From NCBI GenBank assembly GCA_903920215.1, contig CAIXLG010000058.1:1-49206 (forward strand): 49,206 nucleotides of DNA, given 5' to 3'. Both the position numbers and the translations under genes were made by a program. Source of the DNA: an uncultured Chlorobiaceae bacterium. Lineage in GTDB: Bacteria > Bacteroidota > Chlorobiia > Chlorobiales > Chlorobiaceae. The notes beneath the pieces were generated by a model. The model made no database searches, was not told the DNA's origin, and saw only the letters and a list, made by a program, of their open reading frames with translations. Position 1 is the first letter of the stretch. Each line of letters opens with the position of its first letter. Shown in pieces: positions 10,990 through 20,751 of the stretch.

Positions 10990-11640
10990 ATGCAGGTACG
11001 CCTCATTGCCGTCACAGCTCCGCTTATCCAGGTTGAAAACCAGCCACTTACTCCTGAAGGTCTGATTGCTTACTGCGCAAGGGTATCGAGCCCTCACCAG
11101 GAAACTCCTGATTATGAAAAGCTGCTCGCCTATTGTATAACGCATAAACACTGGAGCGTCTTTGAAATGGTGGATATGAGCGTTGAAATTGTGACGTCAA
11201 GAGCTATCTCTCCACAGATTCTCCGGCATAGAAGCTTTCAGTTCCAGGAGTTTTCTCAACGGTACGCTGAAGTTCAGGAAATTGAACGATACGAGCCAAG
11301 ACGCCAGGACAGCAAAAACAGGCAAAACTCGCTAAACGATCTTGACGAATCGACAAAAAACTGGTTTGACGAAGCGCAGGAGCGTGTTGCCGGTTTGGCG
11401 CTTGAACAATACAAGAGCGCTCTTGAAAAGGGAATTGCCAAGGAGTGCGCAAGAGTACTGCTGCCCCTCGGTACCCGGACAAAACTCTATATGAAGGGTT
11501 CTGTAAGAAGCTGGATACACTATCTGGAGGTACGGACTGACAAAAGCACACAACAAGAGCACAGGGAAATTGCCATTGCAATCAAAAAGATATTCATGGA
11601 ACAGTTCCCTGTTACTGCTGCAGCACTCGGCTGGCTCTAG
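10990..11640 (+). CDS. thyX: FAD-dependent thymidylate synthase ThyX
   Basis: ThyX methylates dUMP to dTMP using methylenetetrahydrofolate as carbon donor and FADH2/NADPH as reductant, instead of the classical ThyA route. The ThyX signature RHR-X7-S is present at residues 79-89, inside [14 protein letters not shown]. Length is 216 residues, normal for the family. The start is well supported: AGAGGAAC immediately precedes the ATG at 10990. The gene is divergent from clpP and converges on accD, sharing the final CTAG bases of the two stop codons. No thyA is present in the window. Confidence 0.95.
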   Translation: MQVRLIAVTAPLIQVENQPLTPEGLIAYCARVSSPHQETPDYEKLLAYCITHKHWSVFEMVDMSVEIVTSRAISPQILRHRSFQFQEFSQRYAEVQEIERYEPRRQDSKNRQNSLNDLDESTKNWFDEAQERVAGLALEQYKSALEKGIAKECARVLLPLGTRTKLYMKGSVRSWIHYLEVRTDKSTQQEHREIAIAIKKIFMEQFPVTAAALGWL

Positions 11641-12476
11641 ACTTTCAGCATGCTGAGGAGACTGACTAGCTCGGTTTTCAGATCCCTGCGATGAATGATA
11701 CGATCAAGAAACCCATGATCAAACAGGAATTCGGCGCGTTGAAATCCTTCAGGTAAATCTCTTTTGATGGTATCCCTGATCACCCTGGGACCTGCAAAAC
11801 CAATAAGAGCTTTAGGCTCACTGATGTTGAGATCGCCAAGCATGGCAAAGGAGGCGCTGATGCCTCCCATGGTCGGGTCGGTCAAAAGGGAGATGTACGG
11901 CAGTTTTCTTTCACTGAGACGGGTAAGACGGGCTGCAGTTTTAGCCATCTGCATGAGACTGAAAGCGCCTTCCATCATTCGGGCTCCTCCGGACTGGGAA
12001 ATTATCAGGAGAGGAGCATTAAGCTCAAGTGACTTGTCGACAGCGCGAGCAATTTTTTCGCCAACGACCGATCCCATGGAACCTCCGATAAAGCCAAAAT
12101 CCATTGCTGAAATGACAAGGGGCTGCCCGCCACTGATTCCATGAGCATTGCGGCAGGCTTCCGTTTTACCGCTTTTTTCTATAGTATCATAAACCCTGTC
12201 AGGATATTTTTTGGTATCGGTAAAACCAAGGGGATCTGCGGCTCGCAATTGATCATCAAACTCGCAATACTTATCGTCATCAAAGAGAATCGAAAAATAT
12301 TTATATGGGGATATCCTGAAATGGTGATCACACTCCGAACAGGTAAAAAAATGATCTTCAAGCTGTTTTTTATGAAGCATCGCTCCGCACTTTTCACATT
12401 TCCACCACAACCCTTCCGGCATATCACGCTTGTCGGTAGGACGTATTGAGGGTTTTACCCGTTTAAACCAAGCCAT
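11637..12476 (-). CDS. accD: Acetyl-CoA carboxylase carboxyltransferase subunit beta
   Basis: AccD pairs with AccA to transfer CO2 from carboxybiotin to acetyl-CoA, giving malonyl-CoA for fatty-acid synthesis. The N-terminal zinc ribbon is intact with four cysteines at 27, 30, 46 and 49 (numbered from the ATG at 12476), followed by the crotonase-fold carboxyltransferase domain with the SGGARMMEG and GPRVI segments. About 279 residues, normal length. An in-frame GTG two codons upstream (12482) is an alternative start; neither has a clear ribosome-binding site. Its stop overlaps that of thyX. It is divergent from the patatin-BamA gene. Confidence 0.95.
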   Translation of the reverse strand: MAWFKRVKPSIRPTDKRDMPEGLWWKCEKCGAMLHKKQLEDHFFTCSECDHHFRISPYKYFSILFDDDKYCEFDDQLRAADPLGFTDTKKYPDRVYDTIEKSGKTEACRNAHGISGGQPLVISAMDFGFIGGSMGSVVGEKIARAVDKSLELNAPLLIISQSGGARMMEGAFSLMQMAKTAARLTRLSERKLPYISLLTDPTMGGISASFAMLGDLNISEPKALIGFAGPRVIRDTIKRDLPEGFQRAEFLFDHGFLDRIIHRRDLKTELVSLLSMLKV

Positions 12477-12580
12477 TTTCACAATTAGGAGTAAAGGTTA
12501 TACATTAAAGCTCAAGATATAAAGTCCGCATGAGAACTCAAAAACAGCCTTTACAGGCCTCTTGTAAGAGGATTTTGAAC

Positions 12581-12596
12581 CAGGAGCGATACCATT
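12581..12596 (+). promoter_or_regulatory. Ribosome-binding site and probable ATT start of the patatin gene
   Basis: CAGGAG at 12581-12586 is followed after 7 bases by ATT at 12594, in the open frame of the downstream gene. From this ATT the frame encodes a textbook signal peptide (Arg, then a run of Ile/Leu/Phe/Ala, then Ala-rich cleavage region). No ATG, GTG, TTG or CTG lies between the in-frame TGA at 12576 and the signal's hydrophobic core, so the ATT is the best-placed initiator. Confidence 0.6.
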
Positions 12597-15338
12597 AGAA
12601 TACTTTTTTACATAGCGTTACTCATAGCCGCTTTTCTGCAGGATATGACAGTTCCTCCAGCTGCCGCTGCCTCGACAATCGTCTATCCCGACACACTTGA
12701 ACTTCCGCAGCATCGTTTCGCCCTGCGCCCCTATATGAGGCCGGCAAGAAAGACGGTTGGTCTTGCCCTGTCCGGCGGAGGTGCCAACGGTCTTTCACAG
12801 ATAGGCGTTCTCAAGGCTCTTGATGAAAAAGGTGTTCCGGTGGATTTTATTGCCGGTACAAGCATAGGCGCCATTATCGGAGGTCTTTACAGTTGCGGAT
12901 ACAGCCCTCGGAACCTTGAGGAAATCGCGCACTCCCTTCCCTGGCAATCAATTACCTCTTTTACCAATGATTATTCACGATCAAATATTTTTCTTGAACA
13001 GCAACGAATCCGCGACCGGGCATCCATCGCACTCAGATTCGAAAAGCTGAAACTGCTTATGCCGAAATCTCTTAATTCCGCTCAAAAAATAACCCAAACC
13101 CTCGATCTCCTGGCTCTGAACGGCATGTATAAAAATACGGGTGATTTCTCCTCTCTTCCAGTCAATTTCAGGGCGGTAGCGACTGATCTGGTATCAGGCA
13201 AGCGAATAACTCTCAGTTCCGGCTCCCTGTCTGAAGCAATGCGGGCAAGCAGTACCTTGCCGGTTCTTTTTGAACCGGTCATACGTAACGGGTATGAGCT
13301 TGTTGATGGTGGGCTTGTTGCGAATTTACCTGTCGATGAACTCGATACGTTCAACGCAAACTATAAAATTGCGGTCGATACCCATGGCAGCATGTATAAA
13401 ACCGGTGGAGAACTTGATCTGCCATGGAAAACTGCTGATCAGACCCTGACTATTCTGACAAAACTTCAATACCCTGCACAGCTTGCTCGAGCAGATATGA
13501 TCATTACCCCTGACCTCAATGACCATAAGGCTACCGATTTTTCTGATATAACCTCTCTCATTGAGAAAGGTTATACCAAAGGGAAAGTTCTTGCGGAAAC
13601 CATAAAACAGAGTCTGGAAAAAGAGCCTCCCCGCAGCACCGATATAAGCCGGTATGCAAAAACAATTCAGTTTTCCAGTGAGAAACCTGAATTCAGGGAG
13701 GAGATCCTGATTGTTTCGGGAATGGTGAGAAATGCTGTCGAGCCGGTAAAAACCCTGCACAACCTTTTAGCGACAGATCTCTTTACAAGAGTATATGCTG
13801 AAGTGGACAACCACAACAAGAGAGTTACCTTTCACCTTGACCCTCTTCCCGGAATTAACAGCATAACCCTCACTGGAGGGCCCGCTGATGCGCTTACAAC
13901 GGAAGAAATAGAATCATGTTTCAGGCCTGTAACCGGCGTACTCTATACCAACGCAGCAGGAACAAAGGCTTTGGAAGCTCTGATAAAGAAATACAGAAGC
14001 AAAGGGTTCAGTCTTGTCACTATAGAACGAACATCATTCAGAGGCGGCACACTGGAAGTAAAGGTCTCCTCAGGAAAGCCGGATAGCATAGAAATTCATC
14101 AGAACAAGAACATTACGGGAATCACTTCCATAAAGCGGGAAATAAAAGTTGACACAACGGAGGCTTTGAGTTCCAGGAAGGCTGAAGAGTCGGTCGATAA
14201 CCTTTACGATACCGGGTCATTTAATGGCGTTTCACTCACAACAGTGTCAGATACAGGCAGGAATCCGCTGCTCAAGTTTTCCCTTGAAGAAAAAACACCG
14301 TATGTGCTCAGGCTTGGATTGCGTTATGATGAAATAAACAATGCCCAGTTTCTCCTTGATTTCAGAAATGAAAATCTCGGAGGAACAACAAGCTCTATCG
14401 GCGGGTGGATGATAGCAGGAAAAAGAGACAACTCGGTGAACATTGAGTTTAACATGCCACGTATAAACTCATCGCACTTCACCATGTCGTCCAGAATTTT
14501 TTATGACGACCATCTCTTTGATAACCGCGATATAACCTTTTCCAAAGCACTTTTTTCTTCACATTCCAATGGATCGCACACCTACGGAATACAGAAATAT
14601 GGCATAAACTCAGGGTTTGGAACAAGGATCAATAAAAACGGCCAGTTTATTGTTGATATGACCTACCAGAACTCGCTATCCTATGCCGGGCAGGTGAATG
14701 GTGGAGGACTGCCGACAGCAAATATTACGATGCTCTCCATAGGCACACAGTTCACTCTTGATTCGAGAGATGATCCGCTGATTCCGACGTCCGGCAGCTA
14801 TACGAACTTCCGATATTCAAGTTCTTCAGAATCGTTCAAGGTGCATGATGTTTTCTGGCAGATGGCAGGCCGGCACGAAGAAAATATTCCCCTTGGGAAA
14901 GAGACAACCTTGCAGCTATCCGGACTATTCGGCATCAGCAACATCAGCGTGCCACTCTCAGAAAAATTTTTCCTTGGAGGGCCGGGAACCAGTTACAGCC
15001 AGCAATTCATCGGGCTTAAAGAAAATGACCTTCCAGGCAACGATATTGTTGCAGTTGGAGTACATCTTCGCTATAAGCCCTCGTTCGATCTGCTGTTTCC
15101 AACGTCGATCGTACTTCATTACAATGTCGGGAATGCCTGGAATGACAGGGATGACATCTCTTTCGGCCAACTTATTCACGGTACCGGCACCAGTCTGGTA
15201 TGGCAAACACCTCTCGGCCCGGCGATGTTCACCGTTTCAAAAGCTTTCGCTTTTCTTAAAAACGCAACAAATCCAAGTTCTTCATCGCTGGGATTTTCAG
15301 ATACCGTCTTTTATTTCAGTCTCGGTCATAACTTTTGA
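12594..15338 (+). CDS. Patatin-like phospholipase fused to a BamA-type outer-membrane barrel
   Basis: A probable surface or periplasmic lipase anchored by its own barrel, resembling the PlpD/type Vd layout. Numbered from the ATG at 12645: the patatin oxyanion motif SGGGANG is at 43-49, the nucleophile serine S73 in GTSIG, and the catalytic aspartate D221 in DGGLVANLP, so the Ser-Asp dyad is intact. POTRA-like repeats follow at roughly 340-560, then a BamA/surface-antigen barrel to the end, which closes with the aromatic HNF typical of outer-membrane strands. I extend the start to ATT 12594 (914 residues) because only that gives a signal peptide; with the 12645 ATG (897 residues) the protein would lack export information. 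The gene is divergent from accD and followed by surE after 79 bases. Substrate is unknown. Confidence 0.85.
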   Translation: MRILFYIALLIAAFLQDMTVPPAAAASTIVYPDTLELPQHRFALRPYMRPARKTVGLALSGGGANGLSQIGVLKALDEKGVPVDFIAGTSIGAIIGGLYSCGYSPRNLEEIAHSLPWQSITSFTNDYSRSNIFLEQQRIRDRASIALRFEKLKLLMPKSLNSAQKITQTLDLLALNGMYKNTGDFSSLPVNFRAVATDLVSGKRITLSSGSLSEAMRASSTLPVLFEPVIRNGYELVDGGLVANLPVDELDTFNANYKIAVDTHGSMYKTGGELDLPWKTADQTLTILTKLQYPAQLARADMIITPDLNDHKATDFSDITSLIEKGYTKGKVLAETIKQSLEKEPPRSTDISRYAKTIQFSSEKPEFREEILIVSGMVRNAVEPVKTLHNLLATDLFTRVYAEVDNHNKRVTFHLDPLPGINSITLTGGPADALTTEEIESCFRPVTGVLYTNAAGTKALEALIKKYRSKGFSLVTIERTSFRGGTLEVKVSSGKPDSIEIHQNKNITGITSIKREIKVDTTEALSSRKAEESVDNLYDTGSFNGVSLTTVSDTGRNPLLKFSLEEKTPYVLRLGLRYDEINNAQFLLDFRNENLGGTTSSIGGWMIAGKRDNSVNIEFNMPRINSSHFTMSSRIFYDDHLFDNRDITFSKALFSSHSNGSHTYGIQKYGINSGFGTRINKNGQFIVDMTYQNSLSYAGQVNGGGLPTANITMLSIGTQFTLDSRDDPLIPTSGSYTNFRYSSSSESFKVHDVFWQMAGRHEENIPLGKETTLQLSGLFGISNISVPLSEKFFLGGPGTSYSQQFIGLKENDLPGNDIVAVGVHLRYKPSFDLLFPTSIVLHYNVGNAWNDRDDISFGQLIHGTGTSLVWQTPLGPAMFTVSKAFAFLKNATNPSSSSLGFSDTVFYFSLGHNF

Positions 15339-15417
15339 GCAGAACTTTTTTGTATTATTACGCACCTTCACAACATTGAAAGAGAACCATACTGATGATC
15401 AGGGAACAGCAATACGT

Positions 15418-16194
15418 ATGAATACCGTTCAGAAACCTCACATACTTGTCTGTAATGACGACGGCATTGAAGGCGAAGGTATTCATGCGCTTGCGGCTGC
15501 CATGAAGAAATTAGGCCGCGTTACGGTCGTTGCACCTGCAGAGCCGCACAGCGGAATGAGCCATGCCATGACACTGGGTGAGCCGCTGAGAATTAAAAAG
15601 TTTTTAAAAAACAATCATTTTTTCGGCTATACCGTTTCAGGTACCCCTGTTGACTGCATCAAGGTAGCACTTAGTCATATTCTGCCTTCAAAACCTGATC
15701 TTATTGTATCAGGCATCAACTATGGCAGCAACACGGCAACAAATACGTTATACTCGGGCACTGTTGCTGCAGCGATTGAGGGGTCTATTCAGGGAATCAC
15801 TTCTCTGGCATTTTCTCTGACAACCTATGAACATGCCGATTTTACCTATGCCGCAAAATTTGCACGAAAACTTGCACGAAAAGTGCTTCTGGAAGGACTT
15901 CCTGCTGATACAATTCTTTCAGTCAATATCCCCAATGTGCCGGAATCCGAGATCAGCGGGATTGTGATTACTGAACAGGGACGTTCCCGCTGGGAAGAAG
16001 ATGCCATTGAACGACATGATATGTTCAACAACCCCTACTACTGGCTGAGCGGTACGCTGAAACTGCTCGATGAAGATATCAGTAAAGATGAATTTGCCGT
16101 GCGACAGAATTATGTAGCTATTACCCCGCTTTCGTGTGATCTGACAGCACATGGATTTATCGGCGCACTTAAACAATGGAACCTGCAAACATAA
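15418..16194 (+). CDS. surE: 5'/3'-nucleotidase SurE
   Basis: SurE is a metal-dependent phosphatase that removes phosphate from nucleoside monophosphates (and short polyphosphate) and is linked to stationary-phase survival. The N-terminal Rossmann-like start [15 protein letters not shown] carries the metal-binding D14 and D15, and SGINYGSNT and the S-x-H motif region ([12 protein letters not shown]) are present. The open frame runs back into the patatin gene in another frame, but the family start is the ATG at 15418, giving 258 residues, the usual size. The bshC gene follows with at most a few bases between. Confidence 0.95.
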   Translation: MNTVQKPHILVCNDDGIEGEGIHALAAAMKKLGRVTVVAPAEPHSGMSHAMTLGEPLRIKKFLKNNHFFGYTVSGTPVDCIKVALSHILPSKPDLIVSGINYGSNTATNTLYSGTVAAAIEGSIQGITSLAFSLTTYEHADFTYAAKFARKLARKVLLEGLPADTILSVNIPNVPESEISGIVITEQGRSRWEEDAIERHDMFNNPYYWLSGTLKLLDEDISKDEFAVRQNYVAITPLSCDLTAHGFIGALKQWNLQT

Positions 16195-16198
16195 CAGA

Positions 16199-17890
16199 GT
16201 GAATACCTTTCTGCTTGATTACAAAAATATTCTGACGCCAAAAAAGGGATTTTCGAAGCTGTTTCGGGACTATACATCAGATGGTCCCGAACGTTCAGAA
16301 TTGATTTCGGAGTGTTTTCACCTTGATTACCAAAAAGAGGCTGATTACTACCGACAGCTCGGAATGCTCGGATCAAGAAAATTTGATCGGGAAACACTTA
16401 CTCGAATGCTTGCAAAGCAGAACAGTCGCTTCGGATGTACAGAACTTCACCTCCGTGAGATCGAAAAACTCCGCTCTCCGCGATGTATGGCTGTGGTCAC
16501 CGGACAGCAATTAGGACTCTTTACCGGACCTCTCTACACCATCTATAAAGCTCTTACGGCCATTATTTTTGCAGAACGCCAAAAAGCACTTTTCCCGGAA
16601 TATGATTTTGTACCCATATTCTGGCTTGAAGGTGAAGATCATGACTACGCTGAATCAGCCCACACGGCAATTTTTTCTGAAAACCAGATCGTTCACTTCA
16701 ATGAGGAACCCTATAAACGTCTTCCTGACCAGATGGTCGCCAACACCAGTTTCGGCGAAGAGATCAGGCAAACTGTTGAGGATTTTATAACGCTCCTGCC
16801 GGATTCAACTTATAAAGAGAGTATTGCAAGCATACTTTCAGATTGCTATTGTCCAGGAAGCACCTTCGAAACAAGTTTTGCTAAAACCATGATGCAGCTG
16901 TTCAAGGAACAGCCGCTGATTCTCCTTTCGAGCCTGGACCCCGAGTTTAAAAGACTTTCATCCAGCATTTTTTTGCAGGAACTCTCATCCTCGCCCGCAT
17001 CATCTTATAATGTAATTGCACAGAGTTCTCGCCTGGAAAGCCTCGGTTATACGGCACAGACAAAACCAAGAACGGTCAATCTTTTTTATATCAATCAACA
17101 TGGACAGCGTCAAAAAATAGAACACACTTCTGATGACTCTTTTTCCATTGTTCCGGACAAACAACACTTTTCAAAAAACCAGATACTTGAACTGTGTCAG
17201 GATCACCCTGAACGGTTCAGCCCCAACGTTGTTCTCAGACCAATTGTTCAGGATTACGTGCTGCCGACTTTTGCCTGTATCGCCGGACCTGGTGAAATAA
17301 GCTATCTGGCACAGTACCGGAAAAATTATGAGCATTTCGGCATCTCCATGCCATTTGTTATCCCCAGGGGAAGCTTTTCGCTGGTTGAGCCGAAAATAAG
17401 CAGAATCATGGACAAGCTGCTCAAGGTAATCGGGAAGCCTGGATTTTCGCGCAAACAGATTTACAATTCAGTATTCGGTGACCTTCAGCAGGTGAAAAAA
17501 AATGCGGTAGGTATTTCAGAAAATCCTCAGCTTGATGCACTGTTTGAGCAGGTAAAGGAAGAGATCTTGCGATCTTTTGCAACTCTGGGGCCCGCTCTTT
17601 CAAAAATTGACCCTACTCTTGAGCCGCTGTTAGCTGCGTCAGGCGTGCAATCGACCAAAATTGTGGAAGGTATCGAACAGAAAGCATGGAAAGCAAGCCG
17701 GCGCAAACACGAAGAACTGCTGGACCAGATCATTAAGGCCGAAACCGCACTTTTTCCGGAAGGGATGCCTCAAGAAAGGATGATCAATATTTTTTATTTT
17801 CTCAACAAATACGGAATGGAGCTCATCGACACGCTGAAAAACCTGCTCAACGGTCATTCAACCGAATCGCATATCATTGTCGAATTGTAG
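16199..17890 (+). CDS. bshC: Bacillithiol biosynthesis cysteine ligase BshC
   Basis: BshC is the presumed enzyme adding cysteine to glucosaminyl-malate in bacillithiol synthesis; green sulfur bacteria are known to use an N-methylated form of this thiol. The family signature [20 protein letters not shown] appears near residue 98, followed by [12 protein letters not shown] helical coiled-coil C-terminal part (about 420-520) also matches. I choose GTG at 16199 (563 residues), four bases after the surE stop, because its product begins [10 protein letters not shown]; an ATG at 16151 lies inside surE and would add 16 unlikely residues. Neither start has a strong ribosome-binding site. bshA and bshB are not in the window. 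Confidence 0.88.
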   Translation: MNTFLLDYKNILTPKKGFSKLFRDYTSDGPERSELISECFHLDYQKEADYYRQLGMLGSRKFDRETLTRMLAKQNSRFGCTELHLREIEKLRSPRCMAVVTGQQLGLFTGPLYTIYKALTAIIFAERQKALFPEYDFVPIFWLEGEDHDYAESAHTAIFSENQIVHFNEEPYKRLPDQMVANTSFGEEIRQTVEDFITLLPDSTYKESIASILSDCYCPGSTFETSFAKTMMQLFKEQPLILLSSLDPEFKRLSSSIFLQELSSSPASSYNVIAQSSRLESLGYTAQTKPRTVNLFYINQHGQRQKIEHTSDDSFSIVPDKQHFSKNQILELCQDHPERFSPNVVLRPIVQDYVLPTFACIAGPGEISYLAQYRKNYEHFGISMPFVIPRGSFSLVEPKISRIMDKLLKVIGKPGFSRKQIYNSVFGDLQQVKKNAVGISENPQLDALFEQVKEEILRSFATLGPALSKIDPTLEPLLAASGVQSTKIVEGIEQKAWKASRRKHEELLDQIIKAETALFPEGMPQERMINIFYFLNKYGMELIDTLKNLLNGHSTESHIIVEL

Positions 17891-17913
17891 CAAGAAAGGA
17901 TACATCACGCTTC

Positions 17914-18258
17914 TCATGATGCATGATGCATACCGCATGACGGAGTTTCACCAGCCTTTTCTTTGTCGTCTTCCTGCAACAAATGACAACAGTTACACAC
18001 AATAAGACGAAGGTCATCAGGGGAGGCGTCATCACAGATTTTTTTAACCGCAGCTTTTATCTCCTGACGGTATATCCGGCTCTTTGGCGTTTGGATACCT
18101 CGTTTTTTATTGATGTATTGTGATACAGCAGCTGGAGTAACACCAAGTTTTTTTGAAGCCTGCGACTGGGTCATTCCCGTTTTCACAAGCTCGATAGCAA
18201 GATCAGCCCTGATTTGAGGAAGATAGTACCATACGGCTTTTTCACAGGGAAATATCAC
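17914..18258 (-). CDS. Small HTH transcriptional regulator with Cys/His-rich tail
   Basis: A 114-residue protein with a Cro/C1-type helix-turn-helix at about residues 29-53 (MTQSQASKKLGVTPAAVSQY). The C-terminal half holds C75, then a tight cluster C88-x-C90-C91-H92, then C108 and H111-H112. Such a cluster could bind a metal, an iron-sulfur cluster or haem, or act as a thiol switch; this is inference from composition. The start is GTG at 18258, with a GAGAG stretch about 7 bases upstream. The gene is divergent from the CxxCH haem protein with only 49 bases between, so it probably controls that gene and itself. Similar short HTH proteins exist in archaea and anaerobic bacteria; no specific function is known to me. 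Confidence 0.75.
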   Translation of the reverse strand: MIFPCEKAVWYYLPQIRADLAIELVKTGMTQSQASKKLGVTPAAVSQYINKKRGIQTPKSRIYRQEIKAAVKKICDDASPDDLRLIVCNCCHLLQEDDKEKAGETPSCGMHHAS

Positions 18259-18307
18259 GATAACACTCTCTTGAGATTAAAGGAATAGAAGAGGAATTAC
18301 ATTCAGA

Positions 18308-18790
18308 ATGTTCCCCAAAACAATGACTCTCTCTTTAAAATCCATTGGCAGCTGGTCTCTTCTCACTCTCATGATGATGCAGTTTATGCCATTGAACCGC
18401 ATCAATCCTCCAGTCGTTTCAGACGTTCAAACTCCATATTCCATAAAGAATTCTCTAAAAAAAGCCTGCTACGACTGCCACTCTCATGAAACCAGGTGGA
18501 CAGCCATTGCCTATATAGCTCCAATTTCGTGGCTGTTATCATCAACAGTCTCTTCAGGGCGCAATGTTGTAAATTTTTCAACATGGAACAATGAAAAAAA
18601 AGAACGCAAGCGGTCTGACATCATAAGAGTTATCGGGGAAGGCCCTCTTCACCAGCGGTTATATTATATCTGTAACCCTGAAAAGCAGTTAGATCGACAA
18701 GAAACAAAAATTCTGACCGACTGGTTCAATGAGTCTGTACATGAACAACTACCTCATATTAAAAATTCAGGGAATAACCGTCAACCATAA
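18308..18790 (+). CDS. Haem-binding domain protein (single CxxCH)
   Basis: A 160-residue exported protein of the haem-binding-domain (Haem_bd) type. An N-terminal hydrophobic stretch (about residues 8-29) acts as signal or anchor; the motif CYDCH at residues 54-58 is a c-type haem attachment site, followed by SHETRW and the hydrophobic YIAPISWLL, which are typical of this family. No second CxxCH is present. The role is probably periplasmic electron transfer or haem sensing, but neither is shown. It is divergent from the Cys/His-rich regulator 49 bases away and converges on trpG. Confidence 0.8.
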   Translation: MFPKTMTLSLKSIGSWSLLTLMMMQFMPLNRINPPVVSDVQTPYSIKNSLKKACYDCHSHETRWTAIAYIAPISWLLSSTVSSGRNVVNFSTWNNEKKERKRSDIIRVIGEGPLHQRLYYICNPEKQLDRQETKILTDWFNESVHEQLPHIKNSGNNRQP

Positions 18791-18803
18791 GCCTTAAAAT
18801 CAC

Positions 18804-18827
18804 CTTCCCGGTTGATACCGGGAAAAG
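18804..18827. terminator. Weak hairpin between convergent genes
   Basis: CTTCCCGG (18804-18811) pairs with CCGGGAAAAG across a 6-base loop in the 48-base gap between the haem protein and trpG. The stem is GC-rich but neither strand shows a strong T-run, so it is only a possible bidirectional terminator. Confidence 0.35.
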
Positions 18828-18838
18828 GCAGAACATGA

Positions 18839-19402
18839 TTACAGTTCAAGAAAATTTCTGATAATTTTTTTCCCTTCACTGGTCATGATGGATTCTGGAT
18901 GAAACTGAACACCGTAAAGCAGCAGTTGCTCCGAATCCATCCCCATGATCACTCCGTCTTCAGTCCATGCGCGAATAGAGAGGATATCCGGAAGTGTTTC
19001 TCTCTCGACAATGAGAGAGTGATATCTTGTAGCTATAAATGGATTTTCAACGCCACTGAATATTCCCTGGTTGTCATGGTAAACCAGTGAGGTCTTGCCA
19101 TGCATGATATGTGCTGCCCGTACCACTTTTCCACCAAGAGCGGCACCGATAGACTGATGCCCCAGACAGACACCCAAAAGAGGTATCCTGCCTTTAACAG
19201 CATGAATCAATGGCACAGATACACCGGCATCATCAGGAGTTCCGGGACCTGGAGAAATAACAATCTTTTCGGGATTACGTTCTATAATTTCGGCAACAGA
19301 GAGTTCATCGTTGCGATATACCTCAACAGTTTCCCCTGACTCACCAATATATTGCACCAGGTTGTAGGTGAAAGAATCATAATTATCGACGACAAGAATC
19401 AT
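18839..19402 (-). CDS. trpG: Anthranilate/aminodeoxychorismate synthase glutaminase subunit
   Basis: The class I glutamine amidotransferase subunit that supplies ammonia to TrpE (tryptophan synthesis) or PabB (folate synthesis). The catalytic triad is complete: C79 in LLGVCLGHQS and H168/E170 in VQFHPES. The N-terminal DNYDSFTYNL and the PGPGTPDDAG oxyanion segment are the family marks. Length 187 residues is normal. The large subunit is not adjacent, so whether it serves tryptophan, folate or both cannot be told (pabA is the alternative name). It lies 19 bases downstream of the GlmU-like gene on the same strand. Confidence 0.92.
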   Translation of the reverse strand: MILVVDNYDSFTYNLVQYIGESGETVEVYRNDELSVAEIIERNPEKIVISPGPGTPDDAGVSVPLIHAVKGRIPLLGVCLGHQSIGAALGGKVVRAAHIMHGKTSLVYHDNQGIFSGVENPFIATRYHSLIVERETLPDILSIRAWTEDGVIMGMDSEQLLLYGVQFHPESIMTSEGKKIIRNFLEL

Positions 19403-19421
19403 GCATACTCATACTTAGAAG

Positions 19422-20672
19422 TTATACAAATAACGGGTCCCGGCTCTCCGTTGCGGCAATGAAACGCAACATGGACTCATAAGCGCTACTCATCACAATA
19501 TTGCGGCGCGCCATAACCGCCTTTGCTGTTGCAACGGCTTTTTCAATCTCATAGGTTTCAAAACCAGCGCTTCCACCCCATGAAAAAGAAAAAATCTCTT
19601 TTGGAGGAAACCCGGCGTTGAACACATTGGCTGCTGTACCAACCAAGGTTCCGGTGTTGAACATCGAATTGATAGAGCTTTTGGCGTGATCACCCATCAA
19701 AAGCCCAAGAAACTGGAGGCCTGTCTTCTCCTCCCGACCATTGAGAAGAAGCTTTATCGGGCTGTAGTTATTTTTAAGATCGCTCGTAATGGTCCCTGCT
19801 CCAAGATTACACCAGGAAGAGATATAGGAGTGACCAAGAAAACCATCATGCTGTTTGTTTGCAAAAGGCTCAATAATGGAATCCTCGACTTCTCCTCCAA
19901 TTTTAGATGCTATTCCCACGGTGACATTACTATAGAGATTGGCACCGGTTTTAACCCTCGAACGCGGAGAAAGAAAAACATTCTGCATCAGCACCGCCTG
20001 CGGATCAACAATCGCTCCCTCCCCGACAGCCACAAATCCCTCATCAGCATCAAGCACTGCACCTGCACGCACAACTGCTCCGGGAGCAACATAGATGTTT
20101 GAAGGGTTGATCAAGGCAGCTGAGGGGTGCACACTGCCTGCAATATGGCCCAGTTCAAGTGTTGCAGCATCACGCAGCATCTCGTCAGGGTGGAACGCTA
20201 TCACATCCCATATATGCCTGATAATCCGAAAGCCAGTGACCGGTTCACAAACAAGTTCTCCGGCCATACGGGATGTATCAATCAGATCTGGCATCAAGCC
20301 ATGGTTATCTTCAATATGACGACGATGAACCCTGGCAAAGAGAAGATCATCTCCCTGCATATAGGCCTTGCCGGGTTCGATGGCGCTCTCAGTTATCAGT
20401 GCAGCGGCTGCCTCACAACAGACCAGGCGGCCGTTAACGAGAAGTACATCATCCTCTTCAATCTTGTTGAGCACTGATGCGGGATGCTGTTCCGCATAAT
20501 ATGGAGCAAGATAGCGGCGCAGATGCCAGGTGAGCCTCACACGCCCCTTCATCGAATGCTCAAGTTTTTCCCGAAGAGAACGAAAGCCGGTAGAGAGTCC
20601 ATACACCGGCTTAAGGTTCACAAGTGGCTTGAGCTGAGAAACCCTGGTATCTTCAAAAACAATAACCTGCAT
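19422..20672 (-). CDS. GlmU-like putative sugar nucleotidyltransferase
   Basis: A 416-residue protein of the short GlmU-related group found in Bacteroidetes and Chlorobi. The N-terminal part (about 1-180) is a divergent nucleotidyltransferase domain that begins VIVFEDTR instead of the usual LAAGxGTRM; the C-terminal half is a left-handed parallel beta-helix of hexapeptide repeats (about 180-380, for example the DADEGFVAVGEGAIVDPQAV stretch). It probably makes a nucleotide sugar for cell-wall or surface polymers, but the canonical glycine/arginine nucleotide loop is missing, so the activity is uncertain. It lies upstream of trpG on the same strand with a 19-base gap. Family placement is good, substrate unknown. 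Confidence 0.78.
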   Translation of the reverse strand: MQVIVFEDTRVSQLKPLVNLKPVYGLSTGFRSLREKLEHSMKGRVRLTWHLRRYLAPYYAEQHPASVLNKIEEDDVLLVNGRLVCCEAAAALITESAIEPGKAYMQGDDLLFARVHRRHIEDNHGLMPDLIDTSRMAGELVCEPVTGFRIIRHIWDVIAFHPDEMLRDAATLELGHIAGSVHPSAALINPSNIYVAPGAVVRAGAVLDADEGFVAVGEGAIVDPQAVLMQNVFLSPRSRVKTGANLYSNVTVGIASKIGGEVEDSIIEPFANKQHDGFLGHSYISSWCNLGAGTITSDLKNNYSPIKLLLNGREEKTGLQFLGLLMGDHAKSSINSMFNTGTLVGTAANVFNAGFPPKEIFSFSWGGSAGFETYEIEKAVATAKAVMARRNIVMSSAYESMLRFIAATESRDPLFV

Positions 20673-20751
20673 TTCGTAAGTAAAGTATTGTGCTGTTGTT
20701 TACCGACTGCTGTCGAATATTGCCGTATCTCTATCCATTGCAATGCCTTTT

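Noticed and set aside
10960..10990. TTTGAA-17-TATAGA as thyX promoter
   Set aside because: The -10 would overlap the ribosome-binding site and give a leaderless message, contradicting the clear AGAGGAAC site.
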